Shown: positions 23,632 through 32,315 of the stretch, piece by piece
Layout: each line of letters starts with the position of its first letter
How positions within the stretch are numbered: position 1 is the first letter of the stretch
Assembly (NCBI GenBank): GCA_032229625.1
Contig: JAVTVZ010000154.1
Coordinates: 1 to 41,910 of the forward strand
Direction: 5' to 3'
DNA: 41,910 bases
Source of the DNA: Kineosphaera sp032229625
GTDB lineage: Bacteria; Actinomycetota; Actinomycetes; Actinomycetales; Dermatophilaceae
Program-made: the position numbers and the translations under genes
Notes under the pieces: generated by a model
Databases searched by the model: none
What the model saw: the letters and a program-made list of their open reading frames with translations, nothing else
Told to the model about the DNA's origin: nothing

Positions 23632-26148
23632 TCAGAGCGCGGGCCGCTTGATGCGCGCGGTGTCGGGGTCGAAGGGCGGGGTCGCGTCGGCGGAGGCGAC
23701 GGTCACCGGATACAGCTCCTCCATGTAGGAGACGGCGAGCTCGTTGCCGACGCGGGCCTGGTCCGGCGGCAGGAAGGCCATGAGCACGTGCTTGCCCAGG
23801 CTCGGCGCGGAGCCGGCGGTCGTCACGTAGGGGTGGTGCCCGTGGCCGTCGGTGAGCTCGCCGCCGTCGCGGGTGCGGATCGGCTCGCCGCCGAGCATGT
23901 AGCGCTTGACCCCCGACGCCGAGGTGTGGTCGTCGACGGTGAGGGTGCACAGCACGGTCGCCGGCTCCCCGGCGCCGAGCACGGCCTCCTTGCCGATGAA
24001 GTCGAGGTCCTTGTACTTCCCGCGGGTCATGCCGGTCTCGGCGAGCGAGCGCTCGGAGTCCAGCTCGTAGCCGTAGGCCCGGTAGCCCTTCTCGAGGCGG
24101 CCGGTCGTGCCGTAGACGCCGATGCCCGCCGGGATGAGGCCGTGCGGCGCGCCCGCCTCGAGCAGCCGGGCCCACAGCGCCGCGCCTGTCTCGATGGGCA
24201 CGTAGAGCTCCCAACCGAACTCACCGACATACGAGATGCGGGAGGCGAGGACCGAGAGGTTGCCGACCTCGATCTCGCGGCAGGTGCCGAAGCCGAAGGT
24301 CTCCGGAGAGACGTCGGCGTCGGCGACGGAGGAGAGGATCTGCAGGGCCTGCGGCCCCCACAGCCCGATCGTCGTGTAGGAGCTCGTGAGGTCGGTCAGC
24401 GTCGCGCCGTCGGCGAGCCGGTCGGCGAACCACTTCTTGTCGACCATGCCGTGCGCGCCGCCGGTGACGACCCGGAAGCGGTCGTGCGCCAGGCGCATGA
24501 CGGTCAGGTCGGAACGGAAGCCGCCGCGCTCGTCGAGCACCGGCGTGTAGACGACCCGGCCGACCTTGACGTCCATCTGCGCGACGCAGATCCGCTGCAC
24601 CGACGCCAGGGCGCCCGGCCCGGTGATGTCGAAGATCGCGAACGCCGACAGGTCGATGAGCGCCGCGGTCCGGCGCATCTGCAGGTGCTCGGCGTTGATG
24701 ATCGGGCTCCACCAGCGCGCGTCCCACTCGTGCTCGCGGGGCATGAGCTGCTCCTGCGAGAACTTCTCCAGCAGGGGCTTGTTCGACTCGTACCAGTGCG
24801 GGCGCTCCCAGCCGGCGGTCTCGTAGAAGACCGCGCCGAGCTCCTTCTGGGAGGCGTGCATCGGCGCCAGGCGCACGTCGCGGGCGCTGCCGTACTGCTC
24901 GCTGGGGTGGACGATGCCGTAGGTCTTGTTGAACGACTCGCTCGTGCGGGCCCGCACGTGGGCGCGGGTGCGCTGGTGGGGGTAGAACCGCGCGATGTCG
25001 GAGTGGCCGACGTCGATCGAGGGGTTGCCGTGGGTCATCCACTCGGCGACGCACTTGGCGGTGCCGGGGCCCTCCTTGATCCAGATGGCCGCCGCGCTCC
25101 ACAGCCCCTTGACCTCGGGGGTCTCGCCGAGGATCGGGAAGCCGTCGGGGGTCAGCGACAGCAGCCCGTTGATCGCGTAGCGGACCTCGCCGGACTCGTC
25201 CCCGAGCAGCTCGGGCATGAGCTCGAGGGCCTGCTCGAGCTGGGGGTCGAAGTCCTCGTCGGTGAAGGGCATCTCCGTCGGCGAGAGCTTGGCCTGCTCG
25301 TTGGAGGGGATCTCCTCGGGGTCGTGCAGGATCGGTCGGTGCGCGTAGGAGCCGACCTCCATGTCGGAGCCGTGCTGGCGCTCGTAGCAGAACGTGTCCA
25401 TGTCACGCACGATCGGGAAGCTGATCTCGCCGGGGCGGCTGGCGAGCACCTCGTACGGGCCCGCGGAGATCATCTGGTGCACCGCAGGGGTCAGCGGGAT
25501 GTGCGCGCCCGCCATCTTGGCGACCTTCGGGCTCCACACGCCGCAGCAGATGACGACGGTGTCGGCCTCGATGCGCCCGCCGTTGGTCTCGACGGCGCGG
25601 ATGTGGCCGTCGACGACGTCCATGCCGGTGACCTCGACGCCGGAGCAGACCGTCAGGACGCCCTTGGCCTGCGCGCGCTCGCGCATCATCGTGCCGGCCC
25701 GCAGGGAGTCGACGACGCCGACGGTGGGGGTCCAGAAGGCGCCGACGATGACGTCCTTGTCGAGGAAGGGCACCTTCTCGGCGACGAAGTCCGGGGAGAC
25801 GAGCTCGGACTCGATGCCCCACGCCTTGGCGCTGGACATGCGGCGGCGCAGCTCCTCCATGCGCTCCTCGCTGCGCGCGACCTCGAAGCCGCCGGACTGC
25901 GTGAAGACACCGAGTTCCTTGTACTGCCGCACCGATTCGAGCGTGATGTCGGTCATCTCGCGGCTGTGGTCGACCGGGAAGATGAAGTTGCTCGCGTGGC
26001 CCGTCGAGCCGCCGGGGTTGGGCAGCGGGCCCTTGTCGAGCTGGACGATGTCCGTCCAGCCGAGCTCCGCCAGGTGGTAGGCGAGCGAGTTGCCGACGAT
26101 GCCGGCGCCGATGATGACGACGCCTGCCTTGCCCGGGACGGAGGCCAT
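23632..26148 (-). CDS. Dimethylglycine/sarcosine dehydrogenase-type FAD and folate demethylase
   Basis: An 838-residue protein. Residues 8-380 are a DAO-type FAD oxidoreductase with VVIIGAGIVGNSLAYHL; His51 in GGSTGHASNF is placed where relatives attach FAD covalently. A middle FAO_M-like part follows. Residues from about 440 to the end are the tetrahydrofolate-binding GcvT and GcvT C-terminal domains, with LDFIGKEAVLGAG. Such enzymes oxidatively demethylate dimethylglycine or sarcosine and load the methyl as methylene-THF. The adjacent etfBA genes mean electrons go to ETF, so a dehydrogenase is more likely than an oxidase. The start at 26148 has AAAGGACT upstream. A GTTGCGTA/TACGCAAC operator lies 41 bases before it. 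Dimethylglycine, sarcosine or betaine-related amines cannot be told apart. Confidence 0.85.
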   Translation of the reverse strand: MASVPGKAGVVIIGAGIVGNSLAYHLAELGWTDIVQLDKGPLPNPGGSTGHASNFIFPVDHSREMTDITLESVRQYKELGVFTQSGGFEVARSEERMEELRRRMSSAKAWGIESELVSPDFVAEKVPFLDKDVIVGAFWTPTVGVVDSLRAGTMMRERAQAKGVLTVCSGVEVTGMDVVDGHIRAVETNGGRIEADTVVICCGVWSPKVAKMAGAHIPLTPAVHQMISAGPYEVLASRPGEISFPIVRDMDTFCYERQHGSDMEVGSYAHRPILHDPEEIPSNEQAKLSPTEMPFTDEDFDPQLEQALELMPELLGDESGEVRYAINGLLSLTPDGFPILGETPEVKGLWSAAAIWIKEGPGTAKCVAEWMTHGNPSIDVGHSDIARFYPHQRTRAHVRARTSESFNKTYGIVHPSEQYGSARDVRLAPMHASQKELGAVFYETAGWERPHWYESNKPLLEKFSQEQLMPREHEWDARWWSPIINAEHLQMRRTAALIDLSAFAIFDITGPGALASVQRICVAQMDVKVGRVVYTPVLDERGGFRSDLTVMRLAHDRFRVVTGGAHGMVDKKWFADRLADGATLTDLTSSYTTIGLWGPQALQILSSVADADVSPETFGFGTCREIEVGNLSVLASRISYVGEFGWELYVPIETGAALWARLLEAGAPHGLIPAGIGVYGTTGRLEKGYRAYGYELDSERSLAETGMTRGKYKDLDFIGKEAVLGAGEPATVLCTLTVDDHTSASGVKRYMLGGEPIRTRDGGELTDGHGHHPYVTTAGSAPSLGKHVLMAFLPPDQARVGNELAVSYMEELYPVTVASADATPPFDPDTARIKRPAL

Positions 26149-26188
26149 GACCAGTCCTTTCAGGACTCTGCGGTGGAGTGCGCGGTGA

Positions 26189-26224
26189 GTTGCGTAATGA
26201 TCAACATGTCGCGCCATACGCAAC
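26189..26224. promoter_or_regulatory. Inverted repeat upstream of the demethylase-etf operon
   Basis: GTTGCGTA (26189-26196) and TACGCAAC (26217-26224) are perfect 8-base arms 20 bases apart. The same half-site recurs before iclR/purU, so this is a candidate operator for the IclR regulator at 32598-33386. Confidence 0.65.
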
Positions 26225-26363
26225 TGTTGGAGCTAGCTTGGCCCCCGCGCGGCGTGCTGTCAACGGGTCGTCCCGCGAGCCGGGAGAGCTCGCAGCGATC
26301 AGGGGTGCGTGCGCCGGACGGCGCCGAGGCCACGCCACCGCCGCAGGGGCGCGGCAGCCGTGC

Positions 26364-27254
26364 TCAGGCGGCCGTTGTGGGGCCGTCGGTCGTCGCCGGC
26401 GCCTTGGACCGACTCAGGTGCACGACGCCGAGGACCAGCAGCGTCAGCCCGATCACCTCGAAGGTCAGCGGCACGAGCCCGCCGCGCAGCCGCTCGTCGA
26501 AGACCGCGCGGCCGATGATCACGCTGACGAGGGGGTCGAGCGAGGCGATGACCGGCAGCGACACGTGCAGCGGCGCGAGGGAGAAGACGTGCTGGTTGAG
26601 GATCAGCCCGCCGAGCGCGGCGGCGAGCAGCGTCCACAACTGCCACGAGCGCAGCAACTCACCGAAGCCCGCGAGATCGACGATGTGCGTCGAGGCCTTG
26701 ATGAGCGCGGCCGTCGCGGCATAGATCATCGCCACCGCCACGGCCTGCACCCGCGCCCGGATCGTCGCCTTCGCCCGGCGTGTCACGAGATAGGCGATGA
26801 GCCAGCCGAGGCCGGCCACGGCAGTGAGGATGAGCCCGACCCGCAGGTTGCCGACGTCGTCGCCGCCCTCGGGATGGCTGGCGCCGGAGGCGACGAGGAA
26901 GATGACCAGGCCGCTGATGAGCGCCCCCGACCACGCGAACTCCCCGCGCGTCGGGCGCGTGCGTGACAGCACGTGATCCAGTCCCAGGCTGATGACCAGC
27001 GCCAACGTCAGGATCGGCTGGACCGTCGAGAGGTCGCCGTCGCGTAGCGCGAGGATCTGCAGGCCGACCGCGGCACCGTCGAAGCACAGCGCGAGCGCGA
27101 AGGTCGGGCTACCGATCATCCCCGCGATGACCGCGGGCACCTTGCCCTCGAGCACGGGGTGGGCCGGAGCGACCGCCGCACGATGCTTGAGGACCGTCGA
27201 GCACGCGGCGCAGGTCGTGGACGCGAGCGCGAGCAGGATGACGATCGTCGTCAT
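26364..27254 (-). CDS. DMT-superfamily (EamA/NIPA-like) membrane transporter
   Basis: A 296-residue protein with about nine or ten hydrophobic segments arranged as two repeats. It begins with TTIVILLALASTTCAACSTVLKHR and ends in VIGLTLLVLGVVHLSR. Features include LRDGDLSTVQPILTLALVISL in the first half and LAPLHVSLPVIASLDPLVSVIIG in the second, matching drug/metabolite-type exporters. The start at 27254 has GGAGGGG upstream. It lies between the demethylase operon and the BCCT gene in the same direction, 110 bases before the demethylase operator. The substrate is unknown; a role in moving a metabolite of the methylamine pathway is only a guess. Confidence 0.78.
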   Translation of the reverse strand: MTTIVILLALASTTCAACSTVLKHRAAVAPAHPVLEGKVPAVIAGMIGSPTFALALCFDGAAVGLQILALRDGDLSTVQPILTLALVISLGLDHVLSRTRPTRGEFAWSGALISGLVIFLVASGASHPEGGDDVGNLRVGLILTAVAGLGWLIAYLVTRRAKATIRARVQAVAVAMIYAATAALIKASTHIVDLAGFGELLRSWQLWTLLAAALGGLILNQHVFSLAPLHVSLPVIASLDPLVSVIIGRAVFDERLRGGLVPLTFEVIGLTLLVLGVVHLSRSKAPATTDGPTTAA

Positions 27255-27460
27255 GCACCCCTCCGCCCCTGGTCGGCCCCTGTCCCGATGGTATGTCGAG
27301 CGGGCCCCTGCGCCCGCATTGCGACCTGCGACGACGCGCACGCGCCGTCCGTGTCCGCGCTCGTCCCCGTCGCGCGTCCCCGTCGCGAGTCCGTCGCGAG
27401 TCCCCGTGAGTCCCGGCCTGTTCCGGCGCGACTCGAGGTGTCCCGGCGGGTCCGGGCACG

Positions 27461-27498
27461 ACCAGGCCCGCCCCGCGCAGGTGCGGGGCGGGCCTGGT
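27461..27498 (-). terminator. Terminator hairpin after the BCCT gene
   Basis: A perfect 16-base, almost all G/C stem (27461-27476 with 27483-27498) with a 6-base loop starts 29 bases beyond the BCCT stop. The remaining gap (27255-27460) holds short GTCGCGAGTCC repeats and no gene. Confidence 0.85.
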
Positions 27499-27527
27499 CA
27501 GGAGTCCGGTCGAGGCGACCGGTCCGG

Positions 27528-29252
27528 CTACGGGCGCTCGGGTCGGTCGGCGCGGCTCGCCGACGATCGGGTGCCCGGCGAGATGATCGGGATCGCGCCG
27601 GTGTCGGCGAGGTCGGTGACGACACCCTCGATGTGCTGCTCCATGTGGCGGCGCATCGTCGGCTGCAAGGTCGAGTTGAACGGCTCCTGACGCAGCGACT
27701 TCCACAGCGAGAGGCACATCGCCAGGAGCACGAAGAGGAAGGGTGTCGCGATGATGATGACCCCGGTCTGCAGCGCCGCCAGCCCGGCATCGGGCTTGTC
27801 GCCGCCGGACAGGAGCAGCACCGCGGCGACCGCACCGGTCGCGACGCCCCAGAAGACGACGAGCCCACGCCTGGGCTCCTCGTCACCGTTCTGGCTGAGC
27901 ATCCCCATGACGATCGAGGCCGAGTCGGCGCCGGTCACGAAGAAGATCGCGACGAGGAAGATCGCCAGGGCGACCGTCACGCTGGAGAGCGGGAAGTCCG
28001 ACAGCGTGTTGAAGAGCGCCGCCTCGACGCCCTCCTCGAGCCGCGCCGGCATGTCGACGCCCTTGTTGAGCTGCAGGTCGAAGGCCGCGCCGCCGAGGAT
28101 CGAGAACCAGACGAAGCTCACGAGGCTCGGGATGACGATGACGAAGATGACGAACTGGCGGATCGTGCGGCCCTTGGAGATGCGGGCGATGAACATGCCG
28201 ACGAAGGGGGTCCAGCTGATCCACCACGCCCAGTAGAAGATCGTCCACGCCGACAGCCATTCGCCGCCACCCATCGCGCCGGTGCGGAAGCTCATCGCCG
28301 GCAGGTGCGTGAGGTAGCCACCGAGCGACTCGGTGAAGACGCCGAGGATGAAGACCGTCGGGCCGACGACGAAGAGGAAGAGCACGAGGAGGGCGGCCGC
28401 GATCGCGTTGGCGTTGGACAGCCACTGGATGCCCCTGTCGATGCCGCTGACGGCCGAGATGACGAAGCAGGCGGTGAGGAAGGCGATGACCCCGACGGCG
28501 AGCCACCGGTTGCCGCCGGTCTCGACGCCGAAGACGTGGGCCAGACCGCCGGTGATCTGCAGTGCGCCGAGGCCGAGCGAGGTCGCCGATCCGAAGAGGG
28601 TCGCGAGGATCGCGACGGTGTCGATCGTCTTGCCCGCCGGGCCCTGGGCCTTCTTCCCGATGAGCGGGATGAGCGTGCAGGAGATGAGGTTGCCGTAACC
28701 CTTGCGATAGGCGAAGTAGGCGATCGTCAGGCCGATGACGGCATACATCGCCCACGGGTGGAAGCCCCAGTGGAAGAACGTGTACTCCATCGCCGCGTGC
28801 GCCGCGGGCTCGGTGCCCGGCTCGGACATCCCCATCGGCGGAGTGTTCAGGTGGGTCAGCGGCTCGGCGACGCCATAGAACATCAGGCCGATGCCCATGC
28901 CGGTGGCGAACATCATCGACACCCACGAGAAGGTCGAGAACTCCGGCCGGGAGTCGTCGGGGCCGAGCTTGATGTTGCCGTAACGCGAGAATGCCAGGAT
29001 CACCGAGAAGAGCACGAAGAAGGCGCTGGCCAGCACGAAGAGCCAGCTGAAGCTGCCCGTGATCCACCCGAGGATCGTCGTGCCCGTCTTGCTGAACGAC
29101 GCGGCCGAGACGGCGCCGTAGACGAGGATGAGGATGGAGATGACCGCGGCGACCCCGAAGACGACCCGGTCGACGGGCTGGGCCCGGTGCGTCCGCAGCA
29201 ACGGTGGGTCTTGCGCCTCGGGCTCGGGACTCTGTGGTGGTGCTTGGGCCAT
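27528..29252 (-). CDS. BCCT-family transporter (glycine betaine/choline/carnitine type)
   Basis: A 574-residue secondary transporter with 12 predicted membrane segments. The motif MFATGMGIGLMFYGVAEP is the glycine-rich sodium/substrate region. The Trp box WAWWISWTPFVGMFIARISKGRTIRQF is the BCCT signature that binds trimethylammonium groups. GMGIG rather than GMGxM-type variants suggests Na+-coupled betaine-like transport. The start at 29252 has GGCAGGAGGG upstream. Its neighbours (demethylase, ETF, IclR, PurU) suggest uptake of glycine betaine or dimethylglycine as food, perhaps as well as osmoprotection. The short C-terminal tail lacks the long osmosensing helix of BetP. Its upstream region has been duplicated at 32316. 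Confidence 0.9.
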   Translation of the reverse strand: MAQAPPQSPEPEAQDPPLLRTHRAQPVDRVVFGVAAVISILILVYGAVSAASFSKTGTTILGWITGSFSWLFVLASAFFVLFSVILAFSRYGNIKLGPDDSRPEFSTFSWVSMMFATGMGIGLMFYGVAEPLTHLNTPPMGMSEPGTEPAAHAAMEYTFFHWGFHPWAMYAVIGLTIAYFAYRKGYGNLISCTLIPLIGKKAQGPAGKTIDTVAILATLFGSATSLGLGALQITGGLAHVFGVETGGNRWLAVGVIAFLTACFVISAVSGIDRGIQWLSNANAIAAALLVLFLFVVGPTVFILGVFTESLGGYLTHLPAMSFRTGAMGGGEWLSAWTIFYWAWWISWTPFVGMFIARISKGRTIRQFVIFVIVIPSLVSFVWFSILGGAAFDLQLNKGVDMPARLEEGVEAALFNTLSDFPLSSVTVALAIFLVAIFFVTGADSASIVMGMLSQNGDEEPRRGLVVFWGVATGAVAAVLLLSGGDKPDAGLAALQTGVIIIATPFLFVLLAMCLSLWKSLRQEPFNSTLQPTMRRHMEQHIEGVVTDLADTGAIPIISPGTRSSASRADRPERP

Positions 29253-29380
29253 GGCAGCCCTCCTGCCGGTCGATGGGTCGATGGTCACAGCGTCGATCGT
29301 CACGGTGTCGTCGTCACGGCGTCGACGGACACTGCGGGCTCGGTCGGCCGCCATCTCGCCATCGTCGGCGCCGGCCGAGT

Positions 29381-29397
29381 GTTGCAGCACCTGCAAC
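29381..29397. promoter_or_regulatory. Inverted repeat in the BCCT upstream region
   Basis: GTTGCAG-CAC-CTGCAAC is a perfect palindrome with 7-base arms, 129 bases before the BCCT start; arm 2 holds the same sequence. The GTTGC/GCAAC ends match those before the demethylase and iclR/purU genes. Confidence 0.5.
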
Positions 29398-29525
29398 TCT
29401 TCGCGCGGGGCGCAACGAGCGCGTAAGGGCCATACTCTGCCCGCAAGTGAGTGTCGTCGGCAACACCCACCGCATGCGGGGTGCCGGTCGCGGGCCTGGT
29501 CGAGCACCCGCAGATGCCCCCGATC

Positions 29526-29783
29526 TCACGCGCTCGCAGGGCGCCAGCCGAGGCGGATGCCGACCTCGTCGGCCTCGGCGCGCAGCGGGGTGAGCACCTG
29601 CTCGTGGCGGGCCTGATCGAAGCGGAAGGTCGGGCCGGACACGCTCAGGGAGGCGACGAGCTCGCCGAGCAGCTCGGTGCGCTCGGCGTCGGGCAGCTCG
29701 CACACGAGCACCTTGCCGTTGGAGGTGGCGTGCAGCGGGATGCGCTGGCCGACCCAGTTGTCGCTGCAGTTGGTGCCGCTGCC
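29526..29783 (-). pseudogene. Remnant of an IclR-type regulator gene (C-terminal part, internal deletion)
   Basis: The fragment encodes the last portion of the IclR protein found intact at 32598-33386: LVCELPDAERTELLGELVA is joined directly to SLSVSGPTFRFDQARHEQVL. Fifty-one codons between them are missing, in frame. Its 5' half, including the helix-turn-helix, is gone; at 29783 the sequence switches to the end of a purU copy. A few substitutions (for example TNSSYNW to TNCSDNW) show decay. It cannot bind DNA and is not expected to function. Confidence 0.88.
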
Positions 29784-29821
29784 TGCTGCTCAACACCGAC
29801 CGCACCCTCGTCTTCGACTGA
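29784..29821 (+). pseudogene. Remnant of the purU 3' end
   Basis: These bases match 34487-34524 with one mismatch and keep the last codons LLNTDRTLVFD and the stop of purU; the match continues past the stop with a small gap. Joined to the iclR remnant, it shows that a second iclR-purU pair was collapsed by deletion. Confidence 0.88.
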
Positions 29822-29924
29822 TCGCCGCCCCTTCCCGAGGCGCGCCAGGTGCGCCGGGAAGCGTCGGGATGTCTCGGGGTGCGTCGGGGTGACCCGGGCG
29901 GCGGCGGGTGTCAGACTCACCTGT

Positions 29925-30470
29925 GTGCTGCGCCCGCCACGGCTGCGACCCCGGCTGGTGTCGATGTGGTTCGACTACCTCGTCATCGCGTGCTGGATCG
30001 CGCTGCTGACGACCGTCGGTTTTGCGCTGCGGCCGCTGCTGCCGGCGGGTGCCCCGCACCCCGCGCCGCTGGTCGCCGACGCCCTGGCGTGGGCGATGAC
30101 GGTGCTGCCGACGTGGATCTATCTGTGCGCCACCGAGGCCGGGCCGACGCACGCGACCTTCGGCAAGCGTGCGACGCGGCTGTGGGTGCTGCGCACCGCC
30201 GGGCAGGAGCCGGACGCCGGGCGCATCGGCGTCCGCAACGCGGTCAAGCTCGCCCCGTGGCAGCTGGCGCACGTGGCGGTCGCGCGCTTCATCCTCGACG
30301 TGGACTTCGCCCTCGCGGTCGGCTGCTATGTCGCGTCGCTGCTGCTCGTGGTGCTGACGGTGGCGATGGCGGTGCGCGATCCGCTGCGGCGCGGGCTGCA
30401 CGACCGGCTCGCCGGCACCCGTGTCGTCTCCGTGCTCGACTCGCCCGCGCTGCCCGGGGCGCGCTGGTGA
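29925..30470 (+). CDS. RDD-family membrane protein
   Basis: About 181 residues from GTG 29925 (ATG 29964 is the alternative; the Arg of the RDD signature lies between them, favouring the longer form). Three hydrophobic segments: FDYLVIACWIALLTTVGFAL, LVADALAWAMTVLPTWIYL and FALAVGCYVASLLLVVLTVA. The loop THATFGKRATRLWVLR and the end PLRRGLHDRLAGTRVV are typical RDD-domain sequence, with the Asp in WFDYL. RDD proteins are small membrane proteins, some acting as Na+/H+ antiporters; most are unassigned. Its stop overlaps the monooxygenase start (GTGA), so the two are coupled. Confidence 0.7.
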   Translation: MLRPPRLRPRLVSMWFDYLVIACWIALLTTVGFALRPLLPAGAPHPAPLVADALAWAMTVLPTWIYLCATEAGPTHATFGKRATRLWVLRTAGQEPDAGRIGVRNAVKLAPWQLAHVAVARFILDVDFALAVGCYVASLLLVVLTVAMAVRDPLRRGLHDRLAGTRVVSVLDSPALPGARW

Positions 30471-31552
30471 GCCGCCGGCAGAGGGTGAGCATCGTCGGCG
30501 GCGGCGTCGGCGGGCTGACGCTCGCCGCGGCGCTCGATCCCGCCCGGCACGACGTGACGATCATCGAGGCGGCCCCCGATCGGGCCGTCATCGGCGGCGG
30601 CCTGGGGCTGTGGCCCGCGGCGCAGCGCGCGCTGCGGCGGATCGGTGCGTGGGACGCGCTCGCACCGGCCGCGACGGGCTCGTCGGGCGGGGAGGTCGGC
30701 GGGACGCTCTACGCGACGTCGGGGCAGCCGCTGGTGAGCCTGGGCTCGACGCCGCTGCGGATCGTGGGGCGGCCGGCGCTGCTCGCCGCGCTGGACGCGG
30801 CGGTCCCGCCGAGCGTGCGCCGGGTGACCGCGCAGGTCGAGGATCCGGCCGCCCTCGACGGTGACGTCGTCGTCGGGGCCGACGGGGTGCGCAGTCGGGT
30901 CCGCGGGCTCGTCTGGGCACCCGCCGATCAGCGGGTCGCCACCGACTACGTGGCGTTGCGGGGCACGCCGCCGGTCGCTCGGCTCGGCGTCGACCCGGCG
31001 CGCCACGTCGGCGAATACTGGGGCCCCGGGCGGCTCTTCGGCTTCACACCGCTGGGGCTGGAGCACGTCTACTGGTTCACGACGCACCGCTGGAGCGCGC
31101 ACGGCCGCGTGGCCCCGGGCGAGCCGCTGGACGTCGCGGCGGTGCTCGCGCAGGCCCGCGAGACCTTCGCCGGTGCCGCGCCGATCATCGGCCGGGTGCT
31201 CGCGCGGACCGACCCGACCGACGACGTGACCGCGACACGCATGTGGGTGGCGCCGCCGATGCCCCGATACACCGCAGGTCGGTATGTCGTGCTCGGCGAC
31301 GCCGCGCACGCGAGCCTGCCCAACCTCGGCCGCGGGGCCTGCGACGCGATCCTCGACGCCGCGACCCTCGCCGGCGCCCTCGAGCACTCGGCGCCGGGTG
31401 CGCTGCTGGCCTGGCAGGCGCGGCGGCTGCCGCCGACGCAGGCCGCGCGCGTCACGGCGTCGGCACTCATGCGCGTGGCACTGCTCGACCGCGGTCACGC
31501 CGCTCGCGACCGGCTCCTGCACGCCGCCGGCGCTCTGACCCGCCCCCGATGA
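30467..31552 (+). CDS. FAD-dependent monooxygenase (class A, PHBH fold)
   Basis: A 361-residue flavoprotein from GTG 30467. FAD motifs: VSIVGGGVGGLTLAAAL (GxGxxG), VVVGADGVRSRVRG (DG motif) and RYVVLGDAAHASLPNLGRGACDAILDA (GD motif). Members hydroxylate aromatic or polyene substrates with NAD(P)H. GD is followed by PNLGRGAC instead of the usual PxxGQGxN, with Cys in place of Asn, so substrate geometry may be unusual. It is coupled to the RDD gene by a GTGA overlap and ends before a 300-base gap. The substrate is unknown. Confidence 0.82.
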   Translation: MSRRQRVSIVGGGVGGLTLAAALDPARHDVTIIEAAPDRAVIGGGLGLWPAAQRALRRIGAWDALAPAATGSSGGEVGGTLYATSGQPLVSLGSTPLRIVGRPALLAALDAAVPPSVRRVTAQVEDPAALDGDVVVGADGVRSRVRGLVWAPADQRVATDYVALRGTPPVARLGVDPARHVGEYWGPGRLFGFTPLGLEHVYWFTTHRWSAHGRVAPGEPLDVAAVLAQARETFAGAAPIIGRVLARTDPTDDVTATRMWVAPPMPRYTAGRYVVLGDAAHASLPNLGRGACDAILDAATLAGALEHSAPGALLAWQARRLPPTQAARVTASALMRVALLDRGHAARDRLLHAAGALTRPR

Positions 31553-31854
31553 CTTGCGCGGCGACGAGCTGCGCGTCGCGCTCGCCGCCCACGGACGCCT
31601 ACCCCCGCGACGCTCGACTGCCGGCGCCACGACGACCCGGCCGGGGCCACGCACCACTGACCGCGCGGCACGCACAGTCGCGCCGCTTGTCTCCCCCACT
31701 CCTGTCTCTGGAGCGCGACCAGTGAGCACCAGGCGCGGTCAGTCGACCGGTCCGTGAGGCGCGGAGCGAGCCACGACGCGACGGGCGCCGACACGGGGCC
31801 GCGAAGGAGATGAGGCGCGAGCGCTGTCGTGGTCGTGCGGACGGGGCGCGTGGC
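31553..31854. other. Non-coding gap after the FAD monooxygenase
   Basis: No convincing gene, promoter or terminator seen. A 16-base string CGCGACGCTCGACTGC (31606-31621) recurs at 34581-34596 downstream of purU. Confidence 0.5.
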
Positions 31855-32315
31855 TCAGAGTCGCCCGGTGGCCAGCAGCGCGAGCAGCGCGACGTCCATG
31901 ACGGTGATGAGGGCGGTGACGGTGACGGCGGCGGAGAAGGACGGCGGGCCCGGGTCGCATCGCACCCATGACCTGTGATGACGTCGTCAGGACGAGCAGC
32001 GGCACGAGGGTGATCGGGAGGGCGAGGGCGAGGACGGCCTGGCTGACGACGAGCGCGGTGGTCGCGTCGATGCCGAGGGCGAGCAGGATGATCGGCGGCA
32101 CGATCGCGGTGAGTCGGCGCAGCCACAGCGCGATGGGCCGCTGGATGTAGCCGGACATGACGACCTGGCCGGTGAAGACCCTGACGACCGTGGAGGCCAG
32201 CCCGGAGGCGAGCAGCGCGACCCCGAGGAGGATGCCGGCGAGCTGTCCGACGGTCGCGACGAGGGCGGCGTGCGCGGATTCGATCCCGCCGGCCGTGCCG
32301 ACCGGCAGGTTCAGG
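31855..32315 (-). pseudogene. NRAMP-family Mn2+/Fe2+ transporter, C-terminal remnant
   Basis: The frame from 32315 reads NLPVGTAGGIESAHAALVAT, then LLASGLASTVVRVFTGQVVMSGYIQRPIAL and WLRRLTAIVPPIILLALGID, which are the last membrane segments of an NRAMP (MntH) transporter. After SSQVMGAM the frame shifts near 31950-31975; the other frame continues SFSAAVTVTALITVMDVALLAL to a stop at 31855. The N-terminal two thirds are missing because homology ends where duplication arm 2 begins. No plausible start remains. It is a truncated, frameshifted gene. Confidence 0.82.

Larger units (their letters stand above)
29259..29783. repeat. Direct duplication, arm 1 (BCCT upstream region plus iclR remnant)
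   Basis: This arm is nearly identical to 32316-33008 in the same orientation. The two arms differ mainly by a 153-base deletion here and one fewer 15-base unit (GTGTCGATCGTCACG); these exactly account for the length difference (525 versus 693). The deletion ends lie at AGGCGACGA direct repeats (32723-32731 and 32876-32884 in arm 2). Confidence 0.9.

Noticed and set aside
23530..26724. A 1064-codon plus-strand open frame over the demethylase gene
   Set aside because: Antisense shadow created by strong G/C third-position bias; the minus-strand product has clear FAD and folate domains.
29526..29711. A small 61-residue gene
   Set aside because: It is the deleted tail of the duplicated iclR gene, not an independent gene.
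31739..32158. A 139-residue membrane protein gene
   Set aside because: It is the middle of an NRAMP remnant; the C-terminal third is out of frame and the N-terminal part is deleted.
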